IMG/VR virus record: IMGVR_UViG_3300027515_000001
Span: 1-52,703 of that record
Direction: 5' to 3' (one strand)
DNA: 52,703 bases
DNA from: a virus
Shown: positions 39,217-47,437 of the stretch, in pieces
How the letters are laid out: each line of letters begins with the position of its first letter
Numbering within the stretch: position 1 is the first letter of the stretch
Notes under the pieces: model-generated
The model's database searches: none
What the model saw: the letters and a program-made list of their open reading frames with translations, nothing else
Told to the model about the DNA's origin: nothing
Program-made: the position numbers and the translations under genes

Positions 39217-41806
39217 AAGCGAACTTGCGTTACTTGAAATTCTTGATGATCCGGTATGGTTTGGCGAGTTTTTGCGCAATACGAAAGACGGCCAAACTCA
39301 GCGGCATCTCTGGCCCAAACGCACGTTTTCGTATCGTTGGTATCAGAAAGATTTGTTGACGGATCAATCACCAGCAGTCGCGGTGCGTGGCGGTCGCGCA
39401 ATCGGGAAATGCCAGCCAGCGACTGCACAGGTTTTGACGCCATTTGGTTGGAAAAAAATCGGGCAAATTATTCAAGAGTACGAGCGGCGGCGGGTGCGTA
39501 TTCCCACGAAACCCGTTCCGTTTGAAATCATTGCCGTTACAAAGAATATGAAATTAGTAAACGCGCCAGCGGTAATTTTTTACAACGGGCGCAAACCGGT
39601 GTTTCGCGTGACGACAAAATCAGGGTATAGCATCGAAGCAACAAAAGAACACCCGTTATTGACAAGGCACGGATATATTGCGTTAAGCGAGTTAAAGGTA
39701 GGCGATGAAATCGCGGTTGTTGGTGCTATTCCCGACGGGTTAGTTTATGAACGCGGGTTTACCAAGCCTGATGAATTACGACTATTAGGATATTGGTTTC
39801 TCGAACCTGATGAAAAAGTGATCGGATTGTATCCACGAACAAAGCACGTGCGTGATGATATTGCTCGCATTGCGCAATCGCTCAATATTGATTTTTACGA
39901 GCGATCTGATGGCGCAATTGCACTAATGCGCGGCAAAAAATACTATTGGATGCTCAGCGATGTGTCAAAACGTATGGGAAGAACCTACGGATATTTCGCG
40001 AAACGATTCAATACTGACTATCATTTCTCAGTGCATCAGCAAACAAAGCTACCAAACGAATTGTTCAATGAAAGAAAAGAGCAATTTCGCGCATTTATCG
40101 AAGCGTTGTTTGCGCAATACGCGGATATTTCGCGGAATGTTATCAAAATTGATGTCATCACGGAACTAAATGTTCAAATCTTGCGCCGCATTTTACTGCG
40201 ATTTGGTGTATTTTTTCGCGTCGTCAACACGACAATTATCATTGATGATCCCATCGCACTTTTCCGGTTTTTCAAACAATTTCGCGTGCCGGGCGTTGCG
40301 GTTGCTTCCGTTCTTCCTCCGTTGAATTATACCGACGACTGGTATTTTTTCGATCCCATCGTTAGCATAACTCAACAACCGTCAACGCTTACATATGCTA
40401 TTCAAGTGCACGAGCATCACGTATATTTGTCGGATTTTGTGGTTTCGCATAATTCACTTTTCGTTGAAGATCGTATTTTGTGCGATATTTTTCAGCACGA
40501 AACGCGACTGCCGGACACGAAAGAGGTTCTATTGTTGGCTAATAACGAGGCGCAGGTTGAACCGATCATGAAACGATTGTATGATCGGTTGCGTGCGTCT
40601 CCATTATTGCGCCAATATGTTCACAATATTAATCGTTCCGATGGCGTTTTTGATTTTCGGTTTCCAACGGGCGAACAAGTGCTATTGCGTGTTCGGAGTA
40701 CCGGTATCGGAAATAATCAATTAGTCGGGTTGCATGTTGGCAAAATGTACGTTGACGAGGCGCAATTGTTTTCGGAAGAGAGCTGGCAACAGGCTGCACC
40801 AGCATTAAACGATTGGGAGCAAAGTGCGCAAGTATTTGTCACGGGCGTACCCAACGGTATGCGCAATTCATTATTGTATTTTGCAAGTAAACCATCATCA
40901 GGATTTAAAGAATATCATATTCCGGCCCCGAATAATCCATTTTACACCATCGAACAGGATGAATTGAACAAAAAACGTTATGGAGGGGAACAATCCGATG
41001 CGTATCAACAGTTAGTCTTGGGCAACCACGGCCAAGCGGTGCACGTATTGTTGCATCGCGAACAAATTCAAACGAAACCGATTGACTACACGCCATCGAT
41101 CTACACTGAACGAGAACTAAAAATTGGCGAACCTTTCTATTCCGTGATCGAACGCCCGTCGTTACCGTACCAACTCATCGCGTTTGGTATAGATTGCGGG
41201 TTTGTCGATCCGACCGTTATCATTATCCTTGGCAAAAACACAGATCAACCGTGGCAAATTGCGCATAAAGTGGTTTTGAAACGTGTAGATTTCGACACGC
41301 AAGTAAAAATTATAGATTGGTTGGCGACAAGTTACAAACCAACGCTTATTGCGATTGACACCAGTACCGGCGGGGGCGGGTTGCATATTGTGCATACTCT
41401 GCAACACAACGAGAATTATGATCGCAACTACTACCGCTCCGTCATTCATAGCGTGCAATTTCACGGCAAGATGGGGGTTGGATACGACGCACAGGGCGAA
41501 GAGATCACGGATTACGTCAAGTCTGTGGGTGCAGCGACGCTCGTGCAAATGGTTTCAGATGGAATGATTGTATTCCCAGAAGTTGATCAGGAACTTATTT
41601 CGGAGATTGAACGCATTACGCGGGTTGTTTCACGCGGTGGATCGTCGTCGTATTTCATTCTGTCCGAGCAAGGGCATGGTCAATCGCCGAACGATCACCA
41701 GTTCGCCGCACTAATCTGTTTCGCGGTTGCAATCAAGAGTCAAGCAACGCAACGCATTCGCCGCCGACTTGCGCTGCCGAAGGGATTGCATCAATCGCAC
41801 AAATAG
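39191..41806 (+). CDS. terL: terminase large subunit, interrupted by an intein
   Basis: 871 codons; after removal of a 348-residue intein the mature protein has 523 aa. The ATPase Walker A becomes RGGRAIGK-S across the splice site. Walker B is in GKMYVDEAQ, followed by a coupling motif in VFVTGVPNG. The nuclease domain has FGIDCGFVDPT, LIAIDTSTGGGG and NDHQFAAL acidic residues. It pumps DNA into the prohead and cuts concatemers. Unspliced protein would lack a working P-loop, so splicing is required for packaging. The portal gene follows. Confidence 0.95.
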   Translation: MAITQKLTESELALLEILDDPVWFGEFLRNTKDGQTQRHLWPKRTFSYRWYQKDLLTDQSPAVAVRGGRAIGKCQPATAQVLTPFGWKKIGQIIQEYERRRVRIPTKPVPFEIIAVTKNMKLVNAPAVIFYNGRKPVFRVTTKSGYSIEATKEHPLLTRHGYIALSELKVGDEIAVVGAIPDGLVYERGFTKPDELRLLGYWFLEPDEKVIGLYPRTKHVRDDIARIAQSLNIDFYERSDGAIALMRGKKYYWMLSDVSKRMGRTYGYFAKRFNTDYHFSVHQQTKLPNELFNERKEQFRAFIEALFAQYADISRNVIKIDVITELNVQILRRILLRFGVFFRVVNTTIIIDDPIALFRFFKQFRVPGVAVASVLPPLNYTDDWYFFDPIVSITQQPSTLTYAIQVHEHHVYLSDFVVSHNSLFVEDRILCDIFQHETRLPDTKEVLLLANNEAQVEPIMKRLYDRLRASPLLRQYVHNINRSDGVFDFRFPTGEQVLLRVRSTGIGNNQLVGLHVGKMYVDEAQLFSEESWQQAAPALNDWEQSAQVFVTGVPNGMRNSLLYFASKPSSGFKEYHIPAPNNPFYTIEQDELNKKRYGGEQSDAYQQLVLGNHGQAVHVLLHREQIQTKPIDYTPSIYTERELKIGEPFYSVIERPSLPYQLIAFGIDCGFVDPTVIIILGKNTDQPWQIAHKVVLKRVDFDTQVKIIDWLATSYKPTLIAIDTSTGGGGLHIVHTLQHNENYDRNYYRSVIHSVQFHGKMGVGYDAQGEEITDYVKSVGAATLVQMVSDGMIVFPEVDQELISEIERITRVVSRGGSSSYFILSEQGHGQSPNDHQFAALICFAVAIKSQATQRIRRRLALPKGLHQSHK
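39410..40453 (+). other. intein in the TerL P-loop, with degenerate LAGLIDADG region
   Basis: Starts at Cys (TerL codon 74, TGC at 39410) and ends His-Asn (40448-40453), with Ser as the +1 extein residue. Block A: CQPATAQVLTPFGWKKIGQI. Block B: IEATKEHPLLT with TxxH. Block F/G: YAIQVHEHHVYLSDFVVSHN. The middle (about residues 125-260) has the outline of a LAGLIDADG endonuclease. The two helices read LLGYWFLEPDE and FIEALFAQYAD, so the catalytic GD/DADG residues are gone. The intein is therefore probably still splicing but no longer homing. Confidence 0.93.
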
Positions 41807-41836
41807 ATCAATTATACAACACTCACGGAGAGACCG

Positions 41837-43219
41837 ATGAGCCAACTACCGAACGCACGTTCATATTCCCAAACGCTTGACACGTCGCAGGGACATCCGC
41901 TTGCTGGGTTTCGCGGGTTTCGCTCCGGCTCGACTGCGTTATCTTCGGCTGACTATCGCGCAATTATCCGCGCAACCCGCTACTATTATCGCGTTGATCC
42001 TATCATTTCGACCGTTGTTACGCGATTAGCCGAAATTGCAACCACGGAATTGCGCGTTTCACGAGAATTACTGCGAGGTTATGATCTTTCGGACGAACAT
42101 TTTGCCTTCTTTCGTGCGGTTGCCAAAACGCTGCAACCATCAATCTTTCACATTATTTTGTCATATTTGATTGACGGCATGGCGGTGCCGCAGTATGAAC
42201 TAACGCGGATGATGGGAAACCGGATCGCGGGCAATTCTGGTGAACTTGGCCGAACCCGCTATCTCGTACCGTCGTCGATTTGGGTGCGGGACGCAATGAA
42301 CATTGTGTTGCAGCCGAATGTCATCGGCGGCGAACCGTTGGTCTTTGTGCAAATCTCACAAAGCGACATCCATTTCGTACTTTCGGGCGGGATGTATCCT
42401 GATGGTACGAAAGACCCGAAAACGTTTCAATTGTTGACTAGTCAGTTTCCTGATTATGTGAAACGCATTAAAGCGAGCGAGACATTGTTTCGGCTTGAAA
42501 CGCCGGTGATCTTTCGCAATCTGCTACCTGCGTATCTCTATCCGCAACCGTACATCGAACCGGCGTTGGAAGCGTTACAACGCAAACACTTGATGCATCG
42601 CGTGGATCGCGCTATTGCCGCTCGCACAATTGAAGCATTTCGCCACATTAAAGTGGGAAATGATAAGTTTCCGGCAGATGACCAAGCAATTGAAGCGACA
42701 GAACAGGCGCTTCAGCAAAGTTCTGATGGCGTGTTATTTAATCTTTTCACCAATCATACTGTAGATATTTCGTGGATCGTTCCTCCGTTTAGTGAGTTAA
42801 TCGATAATAAAAAATACGAAAGCGTTATTCAAGACATCTTTTTTGCATTAGGCTTCCCGCGCATTCTTGCCGTTGGCGAGACGCAGCGCAGCAATTCTGC
42901 AGATAATCAAGTTGCGGCGTTAGGGATTTTGTCAGCGATCCGGCACATTCATCGAGATGTGCTCCGGTGGGTCGAAGCGGTATTTCGCGATGTCGCAGAA
43001 GCCAACGGGGTGGTGTCGATCCCGCAACCGCTCTTTGCGCCGGTCGTTACCGCCGATGTCACGCAATTGCTTCAATACGCAACTAATTTGCTGGATCGCG
43101 GCGTGCTTTCAAAAGATACGGTTGCGCGGTTGTACGGGTCTGATTTTGAATATGAATACAACCAACAAGCGCGGGAGGCGTCGTTTGTACCTTTTGCACA
43201 ATCTGCGCCGGTTATGTAA
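41837..43219 (+). CDS. portal protein
   Basis: 460 aa, directly after terL. Segment YYRVDPIISTVVTRLAEIATTELRV is the portal wing start; KYESVIQDIFFALGFPRILAVGE and NQVAALGILSAIRHIHRDVLRWVEAVFRDV form the stem/crown helices; a tail-like end TNLLDRGVLSKDTVARLYG fits the family. Twelve copies form the DNA channel. RBS ACGGAGAGACCG. Shorter than many portals but complete. Confidence 0.85.
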   Translation: MSQLPNARSYSQTLDTSQGHPLAGFRGFRSGSTALSSADYRAIIRATRYYYRVDPIISTVVTRLAEIATTELRVSRELLRGYDLSDEHFAFFRAVAKTLQPSIFHIILSYLIDGMAVPQYELTRMMGNRIAGNSGELGRTRYLVPSSIWVRDAMNIVLQPNVIGGEPLVFVQISQSDIHFVLSGGMYPDGTKDPKTFQLLTSQFPDYVKRIKASETLFRLETPVIFRNLLPAYLYPQPYIEPALEALQRKHLMHRVDRAIAARTIEAFRHIKVGNDKFPADDQAIEATEQALQQSSDGVLFNLFTNHTVDISWIVPPFSELIDNKKYESVIQDIFFALGFPRILAVGETQRSNSADNQVAALGILSAIRHIHRDVLRWVEAVFRDVAEANGVVSIPQPLFAPVVTADVTQLLQYATNLLDRGVLSKDTVARLYGSDFEYEYNQQAREASFVPFAQSAPVM

Positions 43220-43278
43220 TCTTCACAATCCATTCCGATACCGTCAGAGCTGGCGGCTGAATAGCAGCAGGTGCATGT

Positions 43279-43734
43279 ATGCAATCGTTACCGCCTGAAG
43301 TCTTCACCGCGATCATCACCGCGATTTCGTCAATTGCAACGGCGGTGTTTGGGATAATCGCGGCGCGGTTGAAAGAACGAAATGTTGCGCAACAAACGCT
43401 ATTGAGCGCGTCGTATAAACGCATTGTGGAATTAGAAGAAAAACTTGAAAAAGCGTGGGATCGCACTGTATTTGCGCAAGATCAAGCCGCGAAAATTAGA
43501 GAAGAAACTGCGGCATACTATCAACAACGTGTATCGCAATTACGCGAAGAGTTATATCAGCAACTCGAATTGATGAGTAAGCGCGTATCAGAATGGCAAG
43601 AAAAATACTATACGCTAAAGAATGAGTACGATGAATTGCAACAACGACACGAGGAATTGGAAACGAAGGTGGCGAAGATGCAACGCACGTTGGAGGCGTT
43701 AGGGATTTCGATTAGCGATATTTCGCAGTTATAA
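43279..43734 (+). CDS. membrane-anchored coiled-coil protein
   Basis: 151 aa. An N-terminal hydrophobic helix (VFTAIITAISSIATAVFGIIAA) is followed by a long coiled coil (ELEEKLEKAWDRTVFAQ; RHEELETKVAKMQRTLEAL). The topology is like an inner-membrane spanin (Rz) or a small holin accessory. No cysteine or lipobox partner was found nested within. Lysis function is possible but not shown. Confidence 0.6.
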   Translation: MQSLPPEVFTAIITAISSIATAVFGIIAARLKERNVAQQTLLSASYKRIVELEEKLEKAWDRTVFAQDQAAKIREETAAYYQQRVSQLREELYQQLELMSKRVSEWQEKYYTLKNEYDELQQRHEELETKVAKMQRTLEALGISISDISQL

Positions 43735-43794
43735 CCGAGAAATGTTCACAAATGTGCAATATCTATACGCAATTAGTTGCATGCGCAACTACAC

Positions 43795-43823
43795 TTGTAC
43801 CTTTTGTACAATTGTGCTATACT
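43795..43823 (+). promoter_or_regulatory. promoter with operator palindrome TTGTAC-N5-GTACAA
   Basis: TTGTAC, 17 bp, TATACT (43818-43823), with TGTGC before the -10. The palindrome TTGTAC-CTTTT-GTACAA (43795-43811) covers the -35 box and half the spacer, so a bound dimer would block RNA polymerase. The same dyad lies at 12915-12933. Confidence 0.7.
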
Positions 43824-43864
43824 CACAAATACTTCGTAGCCTCGCTTTGATATAGGTGACTATT

Positions 43865-44281
43865 ATGGAGTCGCCGCGTGAATTACTGGATGACCAGCCG
43901 ACCGAACCATTACCCGTTATCGCTCGCATTGAGCGACACGCGCTGCCAGCGTTTGTCTGGTGGGTAGGCGGGGGATTAGTGTTGTCGTTTATGACATTCG
44001 TTGCGCAAGAAACTATGTATCTTCTTGCGCTGTGGGGCATGCTAGGGTTTGTGGTTGCGTTAACGTTGCTCGTTATCGCTGTGTATCGCGTCTACACCGA
44101 ACTACTGCAATTGTACACTGATGTTCAAGAGATGCTTCATAGCATTGCGCAAGCAACGCAACCACACGCAATTGCTCAAGATACGCAACGATTGCAGACG
44201 CAACCTGTTTCGTCGTCAATCGTGTATGATCGCGACGGGGTGGCTATTCAGTTTAGTGAAATATTCAAAGAGATGAGTTGA
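43865..44281 (+). CDS. two-helix membrane protein
   Basis: 138 aa. An acidic start (MESPRELLDDQPTEPLP) is followed by hydrophobic helices FVWWVGGGLVLSFMTFVA and LLALWGMLGFVVALTLLVIAVY, then a soluble helical tail. ATG at 43865 after TAGGTG. First gene of its transcript from the promoter at 43795. Possibly superinfection exclusion or lysis; unrecognised. Confidence 0.65.
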   Translation: MESPRELLDDQPTEPLPVIARIERHALPAFVWWVGGGLVLSFMTFVAQETMYLLALWGMLGFVVALTLLVIAVYRVYTELLQLYTDVQEMLHSIAQATQPHAIAQDTQRLQTQPVSSSIVYDRDGVAIQFSEIFKEMS

Positions 44282-44307
44282 GTTTGGTGTAATCAACGGA
44301 GGAACGT

Positions 44308-44745
44308 ATGCGCATTGATCGCAGCAACATTAAAACAGTCACTTCGTACATCATTCCTGCATTCGCTTTATTGCTTATTGCTTGGAACGCGGTCGGGAAG
44401 TTTTACTTTTTCTCGTTTTTTGAGCCAACGTCATCGCTTTCTGGTATTTTCGTTCACATCAGCGCGGATATTGATAATTTTTACAAGGCGCTGATGGTCG
44501 AAGCGGTATGCGTGGTGCTTCAGCTAACGGCGCAATTGCCGGATTATCGAGAGAAAAAATTAGCGCGCCCGCTTTATACCGGCGCGTTGTTGTTTAGCGT
44601 TCTCATGAGTTATCCCGCGATGTACACGATTTATACGCTTTGGTTCAATTTGTCACAATTTCCATCATTATTCGCCGCCGCGATTGTATTCATTTTAGTG
44701 ACCGCGGTTGATGCATTTGCTGAATTAGCGTTGTTAAACGTTTAA
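44308..44745 (+). CDS. four-helix membrane protein
   Basis: 145 aa. Hydrophobic segments at about residues 12-28, 60-75 (weaker), 92-112 and 120-142 (AAIVFILVTAVDAFAELALL). RBS ACGGAGGAACGT. No family recognised; adjacent to another membrane protein gene. Confidence 0.65.
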   Translation: MRIDRSNIKTVTSYIIPAFALLLIAWNAVGKFYFFSFFEPTSSLSGIFVHISADIDNFYKALMVEAVCVVLQLTAQLPDYREKKLARPLYTGALLFSVLMSYPAMYTIYTLWFNLSQFPSLFAAAIVFILVTAVDAFAELALLNV

Positions 44746-44786
44746 GTTCTATTTCGCGCCGGTTATTTACACTATTCGGAGGAACT

Positions 44787-45110
44787 ATGCAACCAACTAT
44801 TACGTACAATCCACAAACGTATACGATTTCTATGCCCGATACTGATCCATTTACTATCGATACTGTATTTTTCTCATTGCTTCGTAACGAGGAGTTTGAC
44901 GAAGACACTATTCACCACGCAATCGCTCAATTTTACACCGCGATGAAATACGTGCCGGTCTATATTCCAGATCGTGAAAGCACGTACAAGCTTGTTACGC
45001 ATTTGCTTATTAGCAATAATCAAGCATCGTTCGTGCAACCGGATACGTTTCACCAAGCGTTGATCGCGTTTTTGACGGGGAAGGGATACGCTGTTTCGGC
45101 TCAGCAATAA
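44787..45110 (+). CDS. unknown small protein
   Basis: 107 aa, soluble, no family recognised (FSLLRNEEFDEDTIHHAIAQFYTAM). RBS CGGAGGAACT. In series with the membrane protein genes. Confidence 0.65.
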   Translation: MQPTITYNPQTYTISMPDTDPFTIDTVFFSLLRNEEFDEDTIHHAIAQFYTAMKYVPVYIPDRESTYKLVTHLLISNNQASFVQPDTFHQALIAFLTGKGYAVSAQQ

Positions 45111-45120
45111 CATGTAACCT

Positions 45121-45285
45121 ATGCAACCACCGATTTTATTTTCTGCTATTGTAGACACAGAAAACATTGATTTTTACTATTCGTTGCCGAAAAATGTTCA
45201 GCTTGGGTGTAATTCAGGCCACGGAAGTTACAAAGACTTTTGCAACGAGGGTTTCGGTTTGATTTTGTTGACAATCCGTTCATGA
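45121..45285 (+). CDS. 54-codon ORF, possible frameshift donor
   Basis: Starts at ATG 45121, 10 nt after the upstream stop (no clear RBS), and ends at TGA 45283-45285. Near its end the frame contains G GGT TTC (45249-45255), a classical X-XXY-YYZ slippery heptamer. A -1 slip there would join it to the next ORF, giving one 185-residue protein. Without slippage the TGA overlaps the next ATG (ATGA). Confidence 0.5.
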   Translation: MQPPILFSAIVDTENIDFYYSLPKNVQLGCNSGHGSYKDFCNEGFGLILLTIRS

Positions 45286-45677
45286 AGTTTAACCCGGACA
45301 AACATCGCCAGGCGCTCGAACATATTCGCCCGCGTTTTGCGACCTTACGAGATTATTTTTCAGAAGAAGACTGCAACGAATTAGGCATCCAATACTATAG
45401 CGTAGAAGACATTTTAGCGTTTTACGAGCAAGTCAAACCATTTATTCGCTTGCCGATATTTATTCCAAAAACGCTTCCTATTCCTGAGTTGCCGGATCAT
45501 TTTATATTAGGGTATCCGACAAAGAGCAATTACACTAAGAAAAGTTTGTTTTTCGACGAAGTTCTTGCGCAACAACGCCCGATCCATCTGTTGAATCGCG
45601 CTCGTTTTGGTGTATCCCGCGTTTCGTCGCGTTTTCCGTTCGCCGCCATTTTCATTCTTGCGTTGAAATGGACTTGA
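45282..45677 (+). CDS. unknown protein, second half of the overlapping pair
   Basis: 131 aa from ATG 45282. In the same frame the codons upstream of the ATG (RFDFVDNPF) also look protein-like, which favours fusion with the preceding ORF. It contains RPRFATLRDYFSEEDCNELGIQYY and Pro-rich LPIFIPKTLPIPELPDHF. No family recognised. Confidence 0.6.
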   Translation: MKFNPDKHRQALEHIRPRFATLRDYFSEEDCNELGIQYYSVEDILAFYEQVKPFIRLPIFIPKTLPIPELPDHFILGYPTKSNYTKKSLFFDEVLAQQRPIHLLNRARFGVSRVSSRFPFAAIFILALKWT

Positions 45678-45807
45678 TCGCTGCGTTCGACTTCAATCGT
45701 TGCATTTTAGCTTGCGTTCAATGTTTCTCGTTTCTTATCTCTTGTCATCTCTTCAGATCGATGATTTTCCTATTCGCACGGTTGTGCTAGATCGCTAACC
45801 AGCGCAC

Positions 45808-45831
45808 AGCGCCAAACGACCAGGCGTTTTT
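45808..45831 (+). terminator. possible weak intrinsic terminator
   Basis: AGCGCC, 9-nt loop, GGCGTT followed by TTTTTA. A 6-bp stem including one G-U pair. Lies in the 178-bp gap before the gene at 45856; the gap shows nothing else clear. Confidence 0.4.
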
Positions 45832-45855
45832 ATCTTTCGAGGAAATTACCACTGT

Positions 45856-46524
45856 ATGGTTTTTCAACAGACACCATCGACCACCGGAGAACTCGCGCCG
45901 ATCATCGTCGTGATCGCGGTTGGGAGCGGTGATGGTTGGGAAAAGAGGGGTTTTGAATGTAGAAAAAATAGGTTTTTATGGCTTTCTGACGCGGTAAATC
46001 GCGATTTGCTTTCGCTCCGAACACAAGTTCTACTCGAACATTCGTTCGCCCGCTCGCCCATTCCTGCGCCCGTTCCTGCGCCCGTTCCTGCGCCCGTTCC
46101 TGCGCCCATTCCTGCGCCCGCTTCTACACGCAGCAGCGAAGATAGCGTCGCCGAGCTGGCCGGGCGCGATAGCGCTGGGAATGGGCGCGGCATCGAGGTC
46201 GAGCAACGCAACGAAATCGAGCGCGCTGGCGAAATCGGGCGTGGCGAACAATTGTTCTACGAGCTGAAGCGATTAACATTGAACGCGCCGGTCTACGTTG
46301 TTCCGATCAGCGACCTCCCTTCGTTGCGATGCGAACCGTCGCTGCTCTGTATTGTTGTGCATGAAACGGTTCGATCTACGCTTGATACGTCGCCCCTCCC
46401 TATTCCGCACATGCTGATCGAACACAACGATGCTAGCGAATTACGATTTGTTGCGTTTGTCACAAAACGAAAAGAGAAACGAACGCAAAAGCGAAGAACG
46501 CGAAAGACGGAGGAAGCACGATGA
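45856..46524 (+). CDS. unknown protein with Pro-Ala repeat linker
   Basis: 222 aa. The centre has PAPVPAPVPAPVPAPIPAPA, encoded by a 12-bp tandem repeat (CCTGCGCCCGTT, five copies, about 46057-46121). The C-terminus is very basic (KRKEKRTQKRRTRK). No family recognised. ATG overlaps the GIY-YIG gene at its 3' end (ATGA). Possibly an in-frame repeat that varies in length between strains. Confidence 0.55.
   Translation: MVFQQTPSTTGELAPIIVVIAVGSGDGWEKRGFECRKNRFLWLSDAVNRDLLSLRTQVLLEHSFARSPIPAPVPAPVPAPVPAPIPAPASTRSSEDSVAELAGRDSAGNGRGIEVEQRNEIERAGEIGRGEQLFYELKRLTLNAPVYVVPISDLPSLRCEPSLLCIVVHETVRSTLDTSPLPIPHMLIEHNDASELRFVAFVTKRKEKRTQKRRTRKTEEAR
46057..46121. repeat. 12-bp tandem repeat (Pro-Ala linker)
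   Basis: About five copies of CCTGCGCCCGTT with minor variation (last copies have CCATT/CGCTT). It stays in frame because 12 is a multiple of three and encodes PAPV. Confidence 0.85.
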
Positions 46525-46862
46525 ATACTGAAACGAACGCTGGCATTTACTATCTACGCATTATTACGTCAAGCGGCGATTATTACTACATCGGGCAAAC
46601 ACGGCGATCATTTCAACAGCGTTGGCGCGAACATTTGTGTGGTCTCCGTGCTGGCCAGCACGCGAATACACAATTACAGCAACTCTACCGAGACGGCGCG
46701 GTAATTGTTGCGGGTGTGATTGTTGCATTAAAAAAAACCATCGCGAAACAACGCATCGAGATGGCCGAGCAGCAAGCGATTGCGCTGGCGGAGCGAAGAG
46801 GGTTGCGCGTGGTGAATGTGGTGAGAGAGCGAGAAATGCAAGAGGAGAAAGAAGAGCAATAA
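46521..46862 (+). CDS. GIY-YIG endonuclease domain protein
   Basis: 113 aa. AGIYYLRI...YYYIGQTRRSFQQRWREHLCGLRAG matches the GIY-YIG fold (GIY, YIG, catalytic Arg in RWREH, later Asn in HANTQLQ), and the Glu in the helix EMAEQQAI could be the metal ligand. The stand-alone domain is of the kind used by homing or mobile endonucleases and repair nucleases. No intron or target is apparent nearby. Starts within the stop of the upstream gene. Confidence 0.85.
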   Translation: MNTETNAGIYYLRIITSSGDYYYIGQTRRSFQQRWREHLCGLRAGQHANTQLQQLYRDGAVIVAGVIVALKKTIAKQRIEMAEQQAIALAERRGLRVVNVVREREMQEEKEEQ

Positions 46863-46892
46863 AAAAGAGCGCCAGCGATAGCACCGGCGCTC
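46861..46892 (-). terminator. rho-independent terminator for the leftward gene
   Basis: GAGCGCC, 12-nt loop, GGCGCTC (46867-46892). On the minus strand it is followed by TTTTTT (46861-46866). Between convergent genes, so it also may stop rightward transcription. Confidence 0.85.
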
Positions 46893-46922
46893 AACCTATG
46901 TATGTTGTTCCATGGGCTTACG

Positions 46923-47279
46923 TTAGCGCTCCCGTTCCGCTCGCCACTCCCGCAGCGAGCGGACGCGGCGGGGGATCACCCCCGCGTTTTCCAAAACCGT
47001 TCTCCATCCAGCTTTGACGGCCTCGCCTAGGTTCCCGTACACAACAAAGGAACCTAGAGTACCCTCGCCAGCCCACCGCGACCAGTCGGTGCGGTGGATG
47101 ACGATTAAACCCTCGTGTGTCTGGAAGATTCGGTAATCAATTCCTCGGTTATCCCAAGGGTCTTCACTCGTCCGTAGGTATCCGAGATCCCGCCCGACGA
47201 ACTCAACGACTTGAACATCAGAGTCGTCACAACCGTTCTTCGCCCCGCGCCGTCCTTCCCAAATCTTGATGGTCTCCAT
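46923..47279 (-). CDS. unknown small protein, IWEGRR family, copy 1
   Basis: 118 aa. Paralogue of the next gene (47438-47737). Shared features: IWEGRR near the N-terminus, V.F.G..LG, an RG..YRIF.T segment, IHR..WSRW, and a C-terminal VL.NA.VI. Invariant Trp, Arg and His suggest a compact domain binding a ligand or nucleic acid. RBS AGGAGGT. Has its own promoter (47308-47336) and terminator. No known family recognised. Confidence 0.75.
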   Translation of the reverse strand: METIKIWEGRRGAKNGCDDSDVQVVEFVGRDLGYLRTSEDPWDNRGIDYRIFQTHEGLIVIHRTDWSRWAGEGTLGSFVVYGNLGEAVKAGWRTVLENAGVIPRRVRSLREWRAERER

Positions 47280-47307
47280 CTCATACCTCCTTTCTTTCGT
47301 TGACTGT

Positions 47308-47336
47308 AGTATAGCATACCCGCGCCGGTTTGTTAA
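47308..47336 (-). promoter_or_regulatory. promoter of IWEGRR copy 1 (cassette 1)
   Basis: Minus strand: TTAACA, 17 bp, TATACT. Directly upstream is CTCAAAAATTCCTCAAA, a block also found before the promoters at 47776 and 48886. Confidence 0.75.
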
Positions 47337-47399
47337 GCGGGTAGTTTGAGGAATTTTTGAGCAATTTCACGCTGATGATGTCAACAACACAACAAAAAA

Positions 47400-47422
47400 C
47401 CCCTCATCGCGAGAATGAGGGG
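47400..47422 (-). terminator. rho-independent terminator of IWEGRR copy 2
   Basis: CCCCTCAT, 7-nt loop, ATGAGGGG followed on the minus strand by TTTTTTGTTG. Lies 15 nt beyond the 47438 gene end. Confidence 0.88.
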
Positions 47423-47437
47423 AAGGGTTAGGGTTGT

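Noticed and set aside
46030-46251. Minus-strand ORFs opposite the 222-aa gene (GRRN repeats)
   Set aside because: Shadow of the 12-bp Pro-Ala repeat; no RBS and opposite to the operon direction.
46521-46862. GIY-YIG gene as an intron-encoded homing endonuclease
   Set aside because: Neighbouring genes are intact and no group I intron or split gene surrounds it; kept only as a free-standing nuclease.
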